Positions 1 through 9,801 of a stretch of 64,000 nt of DNA are shown piece by piece. Both the position numbers and the translations under genes were made by a program. The DNA lies in assembly GCA_040221375.1 (NCBI GenBank), contig JAVKEP010000082.1, positions 5,117 to 69,116 of the forward strand. Direction: 5' to 3'. The notes under the pieces are model-generated. The model saw only the letters and a list, made by a program, of their open reading frames with translations. It was not told where the DNA came from and searched no databases. This DNA is from SHAN690 sp040221375. Lineage in GTDB: Bacteria; Bacteroidota; Bacteroidia; Flavobacteriales_G; Salibacteraceae. The first letter of the stretch is position 1. Each line of letters begins with the position of its first letter.

Positions 1-1174
1 TGAAGTGACCGAATGGTTTGGTACGGTGCAAGACCGAACAGAGCTAAAGAACCAAGAGCTGCAATTGATTTCGACGCGAGAGTTCTACCAGAGCGTTTTG
101 GACAACATCCCAGTGGAATCGGTACTGGTGGATGAACAAGCGAAGTATTTCTACATTTCGAAGAATGCAATAGCCGACGACGAACTGAGAAACTTCATGC
201 TCGGAAAGTCGAACATCGAATACGCTCAGTACCGGGGGTTGGATTTATCGTTCGCCGAGCTGCGAGAGGAAAAAATGAGACAGGCCCTTAAAGGAGATTT
301 GACCGTACGCTGGGAAGAAAAAATGAAAACGCGCGATGGAAGGGACACCTACCACATTCGAAACTTGGTTCCTGCCTACCTCAAAGATGGACGCTCGGTC
401 AAGAAGTTTTTAATTGGATACTCATTCGACATCAATGACATCAAGCGCGCTCAATTTCGTTTGGAAGACCGAAATGCAGAGCTGAACCAGCTCAACAAGG
501 AATTAGATCGATTTGTCTACAGCATATCACACGACCTTCGGGCTCCCATCGCATCCGTTTTGGGACTCAATTCACTCGCGGAGGAGGCAGAAGATGAAAA
601 CGAACTGGCCAACTTGCTCTCGATGCAAAGGGAAGCCCTTGACAGGCTGGATCGTTACATACGCGATGTGATAGATTATTCGAGAAATAAGCGGCTGGAC
701 GTGAGAAGCGAAGAAGTGCGGTTGAGAGAAGTATTGGACGAATGCATGAACGACCTCGTTTTCATGTCCAACTACGAGCGCTTAGAGTACTTCATAGACG
801 TAGCAGATGATCTGGTTGTGATTAGCGACGTTCTGCGCATTCGAATCATCATCAACAATATCCTTTCCAACGCCATAAAATACGCAGACCCTAAGAAAGA
901 AAATCCTTTCATTGCTATACGAGGACGCGTTGAAGAAGACAAGGTGATGCTGGAATTTGAAGACAACGGTATCGGGATTAAAGAAGAACACAAAGAGCAC
1001 ATTTGGGACATCTTTTTTCGAGGAACGAGCACGATTCCGGGATCGGGGTTGGGCCTCTACATCCTCAAAGAATCTGCCAAGAGTATCGGCGGCGAAGTGT
1101 GCTACGAATCCGAAGAAGGTGAAGGGACTAAATTTACGGTGACGCTCGTATCTCTCAGCGAAAACGAAGCGTGA
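1..1174 (+). CDS. PAS-domain sensor histidine kinase (5' end missing)
   Basis: The reading frame is open to the left edge, so the N-terminus lies outside the window; the GTG at position 5 is probably not the start. Counting from that codon, the tail of one PAS domain is followed by a second PAS domain (about residues 25-150), a short coiled coil, a HisKA domain with the phospho-acceptor in SHDLRAP (His about 176), an N-box near 284-294, and G-boxes DNGIG (320-324) and GSGLGL (346-351). It is therefore a complete kinase core, expected to autophosphorylate and pass phosphate to a response regulator that is not in view. No membrane segment is visible in this part. Its stop codon directly abuts the stop of convergent gpsA. 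Family assignment is firm; the signal is unknown. Confidence 0.93.
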   Translation, partial: EVTEWFGTVQDRTELKNQELQLISTREFYQSVLDNIPVESVLVDEQAKYFYISKNAIADDELRNFMLGKSNIEYAQYRGLDLSFAELREEKMRQALKGDLTVRWEEKMKTRDGRDTYHIRNLVPAYLKDGRSVKKFLIGYSFDINDIKRAQFRLEDRNAELNQLNKELDRFVYSISHDLRAPIASVLGLNSLAEEAEDENELANLLSMQREALDRLDRYIRDVIDYSRNKRLDVRSEEVRLREVLDECMNDLVFMSNYERLEYFIDVADDLVVISDVLRIRIIINNILSNAIKYADPKKENPFIAIRGRVEEDKVMLEFEDNGIGIKEEHKEHIWDIFFRGTSTIPGSGLGLYILKESAKSIGGEVCYESEEGEGTKFTVTLVSLSENEA

Positions 1175-2167
1175 TCAGACAAACTTGTCTTTGAGAAGAT
1201 TCATCTCGATGACGGGCGATATTTTCTCGTAGAGAATGTGGTAGACGGCTCTTGTAATCGGAAGGTCCACTTCAAATTTCTTGTTCATCTCCACAATGGA
1301 TTTTACCGCGTAGTAACCTTCCGCGATCATGCTCATTTCCAATTGAGCAGCCTTGACACTGTACCCCTTGCCGATCATCATACCAAAGGCCCTATTTCTA
1401 CTGAACTGAGAATATGCCGTAACCAGCAAGTCGCCGAGGTAGGCAGACGAATTTACGTCGCGATGAACCGGACTTACCGCGTCCACAAAGTTTTCAATTT
1501 CTTGAATCGCATTGCTGATTAACACGGCCTGGAAATTATCGCCGTATCCCAATCCGTGACAAATTCCTGATGCGATGGCCATGATGTTTTTCATCACTGC
1601 GCTGATTTCTGTTCCAAAGATGTCTTCAGAAGTGGACGTTTTTACGTAGCGGCAAGCGAGTGCATCGGCCATGATGGCCGCAATTTCTACATCCGGGCAC
1701 GCCAAGGTTAAGTAGCTAAGGCGCTCCAAGGCAATTTCTTCTGCATGACAAGGCCCAGAGATGATGCCAATCCGGTCGTATGGAATGCCGAATTCTTTGT
1801 GAAAAAAGCGGGCAGGGATGGAGTGATACTCAGGTACAATTCCTTTGATGGCGCTAAACAGGATTTTCTTTTCAATGTCCTCTACCTTGAACCCGTTAAA
1901 GGTTTGATATACGAACGCTGATGGAATTGCGACAACCAATATGTCGCTTTCACGGACTACCTTTTCCAGGTCATGGCTTGGGTGTACCTTGGTCAAGTCG
2001 AATTCCACCGACTGCAAGTACCGTTCGTTGTGCTTGAATTTCTTCAAGTAAGCTACGCTGTGCTCATGCCGAAACCACCAATTTACCCTGGATGAGTTGT
2101 TGCTCAGCATCTTGGCTATGGCAGTAGCCCAACTTCCGCTTCCTATGACTCCAAACGTATGCTCCAT
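1175..2167 (-). CDS. gpsA: Glycerol-3-phosphate dehydrogenase [NAD(P)+]
   Basis: Reduces dihydroxyacetone phosphate to sn-glycerol-3-phosphate in the cytoplasm, supplying the backbone for phospholipids. The 330-residue length is normal for GpsA. An N-terminal Rossmann motif GSGSWATA (residues 9-16), a conserved lysine in SAIKG (108) and the catalytic-region lysine in AVMKN (193) are all present. The ATG is preceded by an exact TACATTTG promoter box with only 5 intervening bases, which supports this start and suggests an almost leaderless mRNA. It is divergent from the PrsW-type gene and converges on the histidine kinase with no spacer. Confidence 0.96.
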   Translation of the reverse strand: MEHTFGVIGSGSWATAIAKMLSNNSSRVNWWFRHEHSVAYLKKFKHNERYLQSVEFDLTKVHPSHDLEKVVRESDILVVAIPSAFVYQTFNGFKVEDIEKKILFSAIKGIVPEYHSIPARFFHKEFGIPYDRIGIISGPCHAEEIALERLSYLTLACPDVEIAAIMADALACRYVKTSTSEDIFGTEISAVMKNIMAIASGICHGLGYGDNFQAVLISNAIQEIENFVDAVSPVHRDVNSSAYLGDLLVTAYSQFSRNRAFGMMIGKGYSVKAAQLEMSMIAEGYYAVKSIVEMNKKFEVDLPITRAVYHILYEKISPVIEMNLLKDKFV

Positions 2168-2172
2168 TGCCT

Positions 2173-2180
2173 CAAATGTA
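2173..2180 (-). promoter_or_regulatory. -7 promoter box of gpsA
   Basis: On the minus strand this reads TACATTTG, an exact match to the Bacteroidota -7 consensus TAnnTTTG. Five bases separate it from the gpsA ATG. No clear -33 TTTG box is seen at the expected spacing. Confidence 0.72.
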
Positions 2181-2231
2181 AAAATTCGAACACCAGCCGA
2201 GCGCTTAAGTGTTTGGCTTTGATCTTTTTCT

Positions 2232-2239
2232 CAGTTTTG
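2232..2239 (+). promoter_or_regulatory. Probable -7 box of the PrsW-type gene
   Basis: Reads CAGTTTTG, one mismatch from TAnnTTTG, and lies four bases before the ATG at 2244, the same geometry as several exact boxes in the window. TTTG runs upstream are possible -33 elements, but their spacing is short. Confidence 0.4.
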
Positions 2240-2243
2240 ACTC

Positions 2244-3449
2244 ATGTGGGGACTTTTAACGATCATCTTCAATTTGATCGGACTTTTCTTGATCTTCCAA
2301 TTCTTGCAATACAAGTACCTCGACTATAAGCGCAGTTCTGGAAGCAAGGATTTTTGGAAATTCAAACGCCATAAATACGTGATCACCGTATTGGGCTTTC
2401 TGCTGGCGGGATTTTCCCTGATAGAGCTGGCACTTCCCAATATTTCTCCCCTCGTTGATCAAGCGTATCGCCTTCAACTCAATTCTTTTTTCGGAGTTGC
2501 AGCAGCATTAGGAATCAGTTCCATCTGGGCCGTTTACTTGCGGAAACTCGACATTTTCGACCCTGAGAAATGGTCCAATATATTTGTTGTGTTCGCCTTG
2601 GGATGTGCTACCACTGGGCTCGTTTTTCCAATTTCTGATTTGCTCAACAATCAACTAGGGTTTAACCTCAATGGCGACCAAGCGAACGACTTCCTCTACT
2701 GCGTTGTCGGCATTGGAATGGTTGAAGAATTGGTGAAACTATTACCACTCTTGGTGATCATCAGGTACAAGCATGTGGTACGCGAGCCGTATGATTTCAT
2801 CCTCTACGCCTCGATCTCAGCCTTGGGATTTGCCTTCATTGAGAATGCTATGTACATCATGCGCTCCGATTTCTTCGCTACCAATGCCCGTGCCTTGTTC
2901 GCCACCGTCGCGCACATGACGTTCAGTTCGGTGTTGGGCTACGCAGTCATGATTTCAGTCTATAAGAAGCATTGGACTGGGTGGGTTTATGCGGCAGGCG
3001 GGTTCTTGCTGGCTTCACTCATGCACGGATTCTACGATTTTTGGCTGATCAACCTGATTGCTAAACAATACGATGGTCTCACCCTGATTTTCTTCCTGCT
3101 TACCACACACTTTTGGTTCTCAATGAAGAACAAGACCATCAATGCGTCACGGTTTTTTGATCCGCACCGTATGCTGATCAATGACAAACTGAGATACTTC
3201 TTGATATTTTGGCTCTCAGCGTTGCTGATTTCCTCGGCCATTATCATTGGCATTTTCCATGGGAAGACCACAGCCAATAGCTTCTTAAGAGGTCAATTGT
3301 ACGGATACGGCTTTTTGGTCTACTACCTAAGCCTTAGTTTCAGCCGTTTTAGGATTGCCCCGAAGATGCTTTCTGCCGGACAAAAGTTGTTCGACTCTGT
3401 CATCCCGGATGAGCCAGCGCACAACACAGATTCATGGGGAGCAGAGTGA
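2244..3449 (+). CDS. PrsW-type intramembrane protease, polytopic
   Basis: Integral membrane protein of 401 residues with about ten hydrophobic segments. It carries the motifs of the PrsW/glutamic intramembrane protease group: an EExxK motif (Glu161-Glu162, Lys165) in one helix, FxxxEN (Glu200-Asn201) in the next, His224 and a HGFYD motif (His261). In PrsW this pattern marks a site-1-type protease acting on membrane-bound anti-sigma factors; which substrate this one cuts cannot be told, and no anti-sigma gene is adjacent. The C-terminal third has three further predicted helices and a soluble tail. A single-gene transcription unit is likely: it is divergent from gpsA and about 140 bases upstream of the PKD protein. 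Confidence 0.8.
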   Translation: MWGLLTIIFNLIGLFLIFQFLQYKYLDYKRSSGSKDFWKFKRHKYVITVLGFLLAGFSLIELALPNISPLVDQAYRLQLNSFFGVAAALGISSIWAVYLRKLDIFDPEKWSNIFVVFALGCATTGLVFPISDLLNNQLGFNLNGDQANDFLYCVVGIGMVEELVKLLPLLVIIRYKHVVREPYDFILYASISALGFAFIENAMYIMRSDFFATNARALFATVAHMTFSSVLGYAVMISVYKKHWTGWVYAAGGFLLASLMHGFYDFWLINLIAKQYDGLTLIFFLLTTHFWFSMKNKTINASRFFDPHRMLINDKLRYFLIFWLSALLISSAIIIGIFHGKTTANSFLRGQLYGYGFLVYYLSLSFSRFRIAPKMLSAGQKLFDSVIPDEPAHNTDSWGAE

Positions 3450-3589
3450 TTCGGCCATGACGGCGCAGTGCTTTGCCCACAGTCGGAGACAAAAGCCAAT
3501 GAATCCATGAGTCGCGGCATAAAATGCAATTTTCGACAACGTTCGCTTTACATTTACGTCTCCTTATTCTAAACACCTGCTTCCACGTC

Positions 3590-6500
3590 ATGAACGTCGC
3601 ACGCATTTTGATTTTCACGTTTGGCCTTCTGTGCTTGAGTGCGCAAGCTCAAGCGCAAGGAAATGAATACGATCATTGGGCGTTTGGATCAGGCGTTCAT
3701 ATGGATTTTACAGGCGGTGGAACCCCGGTCGTTTCTTGCACGCTTGCCATCAATTCGTCTGAAGCCTCTGCCGTGTGGAGCCATCCATCTACGGGTGATT
3801 TCATTGCCTACACCAATGGAGCAACGGTATACAATGGACAGAACAACAATATTTTGGCGAACGGTACCGGCCTGACCGCCAATGCATCGTCGATCGAAAG
3901 CGCATTGATCCTCCCCAAGCCTGGCTATTCCATGGATCACTTCTACATCTTTCATAACAACATTTTCAATACCTACTGGTCTGAAGCTGACATGAGCATT
4001 GGAACCAACGGGACCGTAACCTCAAAGAATAATTTCCTTCAAGCTACTGGTACAGAACGATGCGGCACCGCGCCCCATGGCTCCATCTGCCCAGCGTATT
4101 GGTTGATGATCAGCAAAGCAACCAACGACTCCGTAGCTGCTTACTTGATAGATACGGGCGGAATCAGCAGTACGCCTGTGGTGACTTCAACAGGAATTAC
4201 AGGCGGAAATGCACGGGGAAACATCGTCTTTTCTGAAGACTTTACCAAGATGGCGATGAGCGTGGAAAACGTGGGAATGTTTGTCTGCGATTTCAATGAT
4301 ACCAGTGGAGTGACTTCTAATTGGACCCAAATCGGGACCGTTACCAATGGATTCGGATCGGCCTTTTCGCCGGACGGAACGAAACTCTATTACACCTCGG
4401 GCTACGGCCAGTATCTCTACCAATACAATTTTAGCAACTCCACCCAAACCCTTCTCGGTGGACCAGGCTTGAGCTACCTCGCTCTAGCTCCTGACGGGAA
4501 AATCTATATTTCTAAGTACGGTCAGAATACCTTGGGAGTGATCAATGCACCCAATTTAGCCGGCACTACGAGCAACTTTCAAATCAGTGGGTTCACGATT
4601 TCAACCAATACTACCTGCGTGTGCAGATGGGGATTGCCAAATCCGTTCCACGTAAACATCGGAACCCACCCTTCTGAACCCGATTCAATCTTTTTGTGTA
4701 CGGGCGAAGACACCCTCTTTACTACACAAATACAAGGCGAAAGCTATTTGTGGAATACAGGCGACACCACGCAATCGATATTTCTAGATAGCGGAGGGTT
4801 ATACTATTGCACCATCGGTATGGGCGATTGCTCCAGTTCAGATTCGGTGTTTGTTGAGTATGTAGACGAAGTTTCAATTTCGGCCACTACCGGTTGTTTG
4901 GGCGACACTACGTTCTTTACGTACAACACCCAAATGCCACCGTCTTCCATTGCATCCTACACTTGGGATTTTGGCGATGGGTCTACTTCTTCGCAAGCTT
5001 CACCAGGGCACATGTACAGCGCGGGAAACACCTATTCAGTGACGCTGGAGATCGAAACGAATACCGGATGCATTCTCGACACCTTTGTCAGCGCCATAGT
5101 GCATCCAAACCCTGATCCGTCGTTTTCAGTGGGGAATGAATGCGATGGTAACGCCGTCCAGTTCATCGATAATTCTGCAGCGGCAGGACCTCCAATCGTT
5201 TCAAAGAATTGGGATGTCAATACAGATGGTAGCATCGACTATACTTCTTCGAATCCCGATCATATTTATCCAGGTCACGGCACTTACACCGCAACATTTT
5301 ACGTGGTAGATGCATTGGGTTGCGATGATTCTTTGAGCAAAGACGTCTTCGTCCATGCCGTTCCAAACGCAGATTTTGAGGTAGATCCAGTCTGCTTTAA
5401 TGAAGTGCATGCGTTTGGAGACAGCTCTACCATTGCGCTTGGCGACATCGTAAATTGGGTTTGGTCATTCGGGGACGGAAATACTTCAACGCTCCAACAC
5501 CCGAGCTACGAATTCTCCACGCCGGGATCGCATAATGTAACCCTGCTAGTAACTTCAGACAGTGGTTGCTCAGACGAAATTACACTCAACACCTTGGCGT
5601 ATCACTTGCCAACACTTGGATTTTCCTTCGACTCAATTTGCCTGAATGAGACGGCAGTTTTCAGCCCATCCAGCACATCGCAGAGCGGCACTATTTTGCA
5701 GTACATGTGGGATTTAGGAGATGGGACCACTACCACAGTGCAATCGCCCAACCATGCCTATGCTACGGCCGGTTTGTATACGGTAGCCCACTCTGTGATC
5801 ACCAATTTTGGTTGTACCGATACACTTTCGCAAAACATTCGGGTGTACCCCATCCCGCATACGGCATTTGGTTGGACAAACAACGTATGCGAAGGCGAAG
5901 ACCTTCCCTTTACGGACCAGAGCTCTATCGCCAATGTTACCCCAGGTGGCGACGAAATCGTTTCGTGGGTTTGGGAAATCGATTCGGATACCTTCTCGCT
6001 GCAACCGGATCCGGTCTATACATCCTCACAATACGGTTCCATCCACATTCGGCTGACCACGACCTCGAATTACGGGTGTACCACCTTCGACGAGAACGAT
6101 GCCTTCATTTTTCCCATTCCTAAGGCCTCATTTATTGCCGAACCCGCTTGTCAACATGATACTACAGTGTTCAAAGACTTGAGTAAAATTGACTTGGGCT
6201 TAGTAAATCAATGGAATTGGAGCTTTGGCGATGACAGTACTTCCACCGAGCAGTTTCCGCAGCATGTGTACACTTCGCCTGGAACCTACGTAGTGACGTT
6301 GACCATTGCTTCTAACAAGGGTTGCCGAGATACCACAAAACGCTCCCTGACCATTTTCGAATCGCCTGTCGTAGATTATGAAATCTCACCGCTATCGGGT
6401 TGTACTGACCTCGAGGTGCGCGTCGTGGATAAGAGTAGCATCGGTGTCGGAAGCCTTTCGTCCGAGTGGTTCGTAAGAGGTGAAAGCGTTTCCAAGTTTA

Positions 6501-7153
6501 AGGAGGCGAGTGTTGTCTTAGAAAATGACACTACCCTTCCTGTGCGTTATCGGTTCTACCTGACTTCTACCTCCGATCAAGGGTGCAAGGTGTCGGTTAT
6601 GCTTTCGGATACGGTTACCGTATTTCCTAGACCAAAGGCCAAGTTTGATATCCTCACCAACGGCTATGGCATGTATGATCCAACCGTGGAATTTGACAAC
6701 CGAACCAATGGTGCGTTCAAGTACTTGTGGACCTTCGGTGATGGTGATTCCAGCAAGCAGTTTCAGCCGATGCACTATTACAAAAGACACGGAACCTACC
6801 CGGTCTCCATGTGGGCGTGGAACGAATATGCCTGTCCGGATTCCTTGGAGAAGATCCTAGTATTTGATCCCGTCACCACCATTTATGTTCCCAACACGTT
6901 CACGCCGAACGGCGACGGCGACAACGACGTATGGATGGCCAAAGGTTTCAATGAGGACCAACCCTTCAACGTTCAAGTTTGGGACCGTTGGGGAAATACG
7001 ATTTTTGAATCCAATGCGATGGAGCTTGGATGGGATGGCAAGGTGAATGGAGTGCGTAAGGCGTCCACTGGATCCTATTCGTATTACATAAAATTCACCG
7101 CCTCAGATGGAGAAGTACGCGAATTGTACGGCATGGTGAACTTGATACGTTGA
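3590..7153 (+). CDS. Secreted PKD-repeat protein with CHU_C (T9SS type B) tail
   Basis: The start was placed at ATG 3590 rather than an in-frame ATG 22 codons earlier, because residues 1-22 from 3590 form a classic signal peptide ending in AQAQAQG; this gives 1187 residues. After the signal comes a beta-rich, propeller-like N-terminal region of about 350 residues opening with HWAFGSG, then a row of six to seven PKD modules (WDFGDGS, WSFGDGN, WDLGDGT, WSFGDDS, WTFGDGD), and finally a CHU_C domain starting at IYVPNTFTPNGDG and closing with YGMVNLIR. In Bacteroidota this tail directs export and surface attachment by the type IX system. A role in adhesion or gliding is likely but not shown. The N-terminal region resembles that of the protein at 46043-49018. 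Confidence 0.9.
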   Translation: MNVARILIFTFGLLCLSAQAQAQGNEYDHWAFGSGVHMDFTGGGTPVVSCTLAINSSEASAVWSHPSTGDFIAYTNGATVYNGQNNNILANGTGLTANASSIESALILPKPGYSMDHFYIFHNNIFNTYWSEADMSIGTNGTVTSKNNFLQATGTERCGTAPHGSICPAYWLMISKATNDSVAAYLIDTGGISSTPVVTSTGITGGNARGNIVFSEDFTKMAMSVENVGMFVCDFNDTSGVTSNWTQIGTVTNGFGSAFSPDGTKLYYTSGYGQYLYQYNFSNSTQTLLGGPGLSYLALAPDGKIYISKYGQNTLGVINAPNLAGTTSNFQISGFTISTNTTCVCRWGLPNPFHVNIGTHPSEPDSIFLCTGEDTLFTTQIQGESYLWNTGDTTQSIFLDSGGLYYCTIGMGDCSSSDSVFVEYVDEVSISATTGCLGDTTFFTYNTQMPPSSIASYTWDFGDGSTSSQASPGHMYSAGNTYSVTLEIETNTGCILDTFVSAIVHPNPDPSFSVGNECDGNAVQFIDNSAAAGPPIVSKNWDVNTDGSIDYTSSNPDHIYPGHGTYTATFYVVDALGCDDSLSKDVFVHAVPNADFEVDPVCFNEVHAFGDSSTIALGDIVNWVWSFGDGNTSTLQHPSYEFSTPGSHNVTLLVTSDSGCSDEITLNTLAYHLPTLGFSFDSICLNETAVFSPSSTSQSGTILQYMWDLGDGTTTTVQSPNHAYATAGLYTVAHSVITNFGCTDTLSQNIRVYPIPHTAFGWTNNVCEGEDLPFTDQSSIANVTPGGDEIVSWVWEIDSDTFSLQPDPVYTSSQYGSIHIRLTTTSNYGCTTFDENDAFIFPIPKASFIAEPACQHDTTVFKDLSKIDLGLVNQWNWSFGDDSTSTEQFPQHVYTSPGTYVVTLTIASNKGCRDTTKRSLTIFESPVVDYEISPLSGCTDLEVRVVDKSSIGVGSLSSEWFVRGESVSKFKEASVVLENDTTLPVRYRFYLTSTSDQGCKVSVMLSDTVTVFPRPKAKFDILTNGYGMYDPTVEFDNRTNGAFKYLWTFGDGDSSKQFQPMHYYKRHGTYPVSMWAWNEYACPDSLEKILVFDPVTTIYVPNTFTPNGDGDNDVWMAKGFNEDQPFNVQVWDRWGNTIFESNAMELGWDGKVNGVRKASTGSYSYYIKFTASDGEVRELYGMVNLIR

Positions 7154-7200
7154 TGCGCGTTTCACCCTCTCCACGCATTTCTAACCCTACGTTTTAATTC

Positions 7201-8721
7201 CTATTGCGCTGCCTTCTCAGGTCTCATCTGAGGAAAGAACAGCACATCTTGTATGGAAGTTTGGTTCGTCAAGAACATCACCAAGCGATCTATTCCAATG
7301 CCCATTCCTGAAGTAGGTGGCATACCGTATTCAAGTGCGCGTAGAAAGTCTTGATCGATGAACATGGCTTCGTCATCGCCGTTTTCGCTCAACTTAAGTT
7401 GCTCTTCAAAGCGTTCGCGCTGGTCAATCGGATCGTTCAATTCAGAATAGGCGTTTGCCAATTCTTTGCCGTTTACCATGAGCTCAAATCGCTCCGTCAG
7501 CGTATCATCTTCACGGTGACGCTTGCACAACGGACTCATCTCTACAGGGTAATCCATAACGAATGTCGGCTGTATGAAGCCGGGTTCAGCTACCTCACCA
7601 AAGATCTCATCGAGCAACTTCCCTCTGCCCATGGAAGGTTCGGTTTGGATGTTCAGCTTCTTGCAGAAATCGCGCAACCCATCTTCGTCCATTCCTGAAA
7701 CGTCAGTGCCTGTTGCATCCTTGATTGCTCCGAGGAAGGTAACGCGCTTAAAAGGGCGCTTGAACTCAATCGTGTTCTCCCCAAGTTGCAATGCTGTTTT
7801 ACCATGCAAGTCCAATACAGCCTTCTCCACCATCTCTTCAGTAAATTCCATCATCCACTGATAGTCCTTGTAAGCGACGTAGATTTCCATCACCGTAAAC
7901 TCAGGGTTGTGCGTTCGATCCATTCCCTCATTTCGGAAGTTTCGCGAGAACTCATATACACCTTCGTAACCACCAACAATCAGCCTCTTGAGGTAAAGTT
8001 CGTTGGCAATCCGCAAATACATCTCTTGATCGAGGGTGTTGTGATGTGTAATAAATGGGCGTGCGGCTGCTCCTCCAGGAATCGGCTGAAGCACGGGCGT
8101 ATCAACTTCAAGGTATCCTTTCGCATTGATGAATTCACGCAATGAATTCATGATTTTGGTGCGTTGCTCGAACACTTTCTTGACGTGCGGATTCACCACC
8201 AAGTCTAGGTAGCGCATTCGGTACCGCTGCTCCTTGTCGGCAAAGCCGTCGTGCACATTGCCATCGGCATCTGTTTTAACAACAGGCAGTGGCTTCAAGG
8301 TTTTTGAAAGGACGGTAAACTCTTTGACGTGTACGGAAATTTCACCCACTTGGGTGCGGAAGACATGTCCCTTGATTCCGATGAAGTCACCGATGTCGAG
8401 GAGTTTTTTGAAGACCGTATTGTACATGGTCTTGTCTTCATCCGGACAAATTTCGTCCCGATTGAAATAGACTTGGATGCGTCCTGAGCTGTCCATGATC
8501 TCGGCAAAGGATGCCTTTCCCATGATGCGTCGACTCATCAATCGTCCGGCAATGCACACGTCTTGTCCGCTGCTATCGTCTTGCTCGAAATCCTGTTTGA
8601 TCCCAAGGGAAGTAGCATTGGTTGGGTACATAGCGGCCGGATAGGGGTCAATGCCCAGCGAGCGCAATTCATCAAGGCTTTCCCTTCGTTCTCTTTCCTG
8701 ATCGTTCAGTTCATTCGACAT
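7201..8721 (-). CDS. lysS: Lysyl-tRNA synthetase, class II
   Basis: Charges tRNA-Lys with lysine. The start is ATG 8721 (506 residues, beginning MSNELNDQERERRES); the frame stays open upstream to 8859, but those 46 residues look non-coding and would run through the promoter of the divergent isomerase gene. An N-terminal OB-fold anticodon-binding domain (about 50-170) is followed by the class II core: motif 2 around FSRNFRNEGMD and motif 3 GMGIGIDRLVM near the C-terminus. Length and order match bacterial LysS. It converges on the PKD protein gene with 47 bases between stops and no hairpin terminator visible. Confidence 0.97.
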   Translation of the reverse strand: MSNELNDQERERRESLDELRSLGIDPYPAAMYPTNATSLGIKQDFEQDDSSGQDVCIAGRLMSRRIMGKASFAEIMDSSGRIQVYFNRDEICPDEDKTMYNTVFKKLLDIGDFIGIKGHVFRTQVGEISVHVKEFTVLSKTLKPLPVVKTDADGNVHDGFADKEQRYRMRYLDLVVNPHVKKVFEQRTKIMNSLREFINAKGYLEVDTPVLQPIPGGAAARPFITHHNTLDQEMYLRIANELYLKRLIVGGYEGVYEFSRNFRNEGMDRTHNPEFTVMEIYVAYKDYQWMMEFTEEMVEKAVLDLHGKTALQLGENTIEFKRPFKRVTFLGAIKDATGTDVSGMDEDGLRDFCKKLNIQTEPSMGRGKLLDEIFGEVAEPGFIQPTFVMDYPVEMSPLCKRHREDDTLTERFELMVNGKELANAYSELNDPIDQRERFEEQLKLSENGDDEAMFIDQDFLRALEYGMPPTSGMGIGIDRLVMFLTNQTSIQDVLFFPQMRPEKAAQ

Positions 8722-8739
8722 GCGTGCAAAATTGGTCGG

Positions 8740-8747
8740 CAAAGATG
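8740..8747 (-). promoter_or_regulatory. Probable -7 box of lysS
   Basis: The minus strand reads CATCTTTG, one mismatch from TAnnTTTG, 18 bases before the ATG at 8721. It supports the shorter lysS start. Confidence 0.45.
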
Positions 8748-8792
8748 AAGAGAATTCGCCATATAACGAAGCTGCGCCTGCCTTACCACTGC

Positions 8793-8800
8793 TATATTTG
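8793..8800 (+). promoter_or_regulatory. -7 promoter box of the phosphosugar isomerase operon
   Basis: Reads TATATTTG, an exact consensus match, five bases before ATG 8806. If in-frame ATGs at 8812 or 8818 are used, the leader is still under 20 bases. Confidence 0.72.
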
Positions 8801-8805
8801 TCCCT

Positions 8806-9798
8806 ATGGAAATGAAGATGGATCTTTTGGTGGCTGACTTCACGCAACACTTGCGTCAAGCTCTAAACATTGCCGCTGAATTTAACGCAGGAGAGAGAAG
8901 ACAACCCAAGAATGTATTGATATGCGGAATGGGCGGTTCAGGCATTGGCGGAACCATTTTGAGCCAATTACTGGCGGATCATTGCACCGTTCCGATACAG
9001 GCCAATAAAGACTATTCCATCCCAGCATTTGTCAATGAAGACACCTTGGTCATTGCCTCCTCTTATTCTGGAAACACGGAAGAAACCTTAGAGGCTCTTG
9101 CATCCGCCATTGATCAAGGTGCACAAATTGCTTGCATCAGCTCAGGTGGCAGGCTGAGTGAGATGGCCCTCGAAAACGATTGGCCGTTGATCACGGTTCC
9201 CGGCGGACTTCCCCCAAGGGCAGCCTTTGGCTTGACCATCGTTCAGTTGTTTCGTTTGGCAGAAGCCTATAAACTCACAAACGGAGCGTGGGCACGTCAG
9301 TTTGAAGCAGGCATCAACTACCTAGACGAAAACGAAGAGCAGATCAAGAACGCCGCCCATACCCTCGCAGAAAGCATTCAACATAAACTACCCGTCATTT
9401 ACACAGCCACTTGGCTTGAAGGGGTTGCAACACGTTGGAAGCAGCAGATTGCCGAAAACAGCAAGGGACTTTCATGGTTCAACACCTATCCTGAGATGAA
9501 CCACAACGAACTCGTAGGCTGGCCAAGCGGAAGCAATGACTTGGCTGTCATTTTTCTAAGCAGTGATTTTGACCACCCTCGTGTGACGAAGAGGATGGAA
9601 CTCACCCAAACAGTATATCGCAAGAAGACCCCGCACGTGCATCAGTTTGTTGCCGTTGGATCTTCAAGAATCGAACAAGCACTTCACCTCATCCATTTCG
9701 GAGATTGGATGACCGTGTACCTGGCAGAATTCAAAGGAGCCGATTCCATTGAGATTGAAGTCATCGATTGGCTGAAAGACGAACTTTCAAAATTTTAA
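8806..9798 (+). CDS. Bifunctional phosphoglucose/phosphomannose isomerase
   Basis: A 330-residue SIS-domain isomerase of the short bifunctional PGI/PMI family, interconverting fructose-6-phosphate with glucose-6-phosphate and mannose-6-phosphate. Tandem SIS folds are visible: GMGGSGIGG early, the phosphate-binding SSYSGNTEET near residue 85, and a conserved HNELVGW in the second half. It heads an operon with three downstream genes. The mannose side of the reaction may feed manC at 36478-37563, though the genes are not linked. Three in-frame ATGs lie within the first five codons, so the exact N-terminus is uncertain by up to four residues. Confidence 0.88.
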   Translation: MEMKMDLLVADFTQHLRQALNIAAEFNAGERRQPKNVLICGMGGSGIGGTILSQLLADHCTVPIQANKDYSIPAFVNEDTLVIASSYSGNTEETLEALASAIDQGAQIACISSGGRLSEMALENDWPLITVPGGLPPRAAFGLTIVQLFRLAEAYKLTNGAWARQFEAGINYLDENEEQIKNAAHTLAESIQHKLPVIYTATWLEGVATRWKQQIAENSKGLSWFNTYPEMNHNELVGWPSGSNDLAVIFLSSDFDHPRVTKRMELTQTVYRKKTPHVHQFVAVGSSRIEQALHLIHFGDWMTVYLAEFKGADSIEIEVIDWLKDELSKF

Positions 9799-9801
9799 GT
9801 C

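Noticed and set aside
8722..8859. N-terminal extension of LysS by 46 residues
   Set aside because: It would cross the divergent promoter and into the isomerase gene, and the added residues do not resemble LysS; ATG 8721 fits family length.
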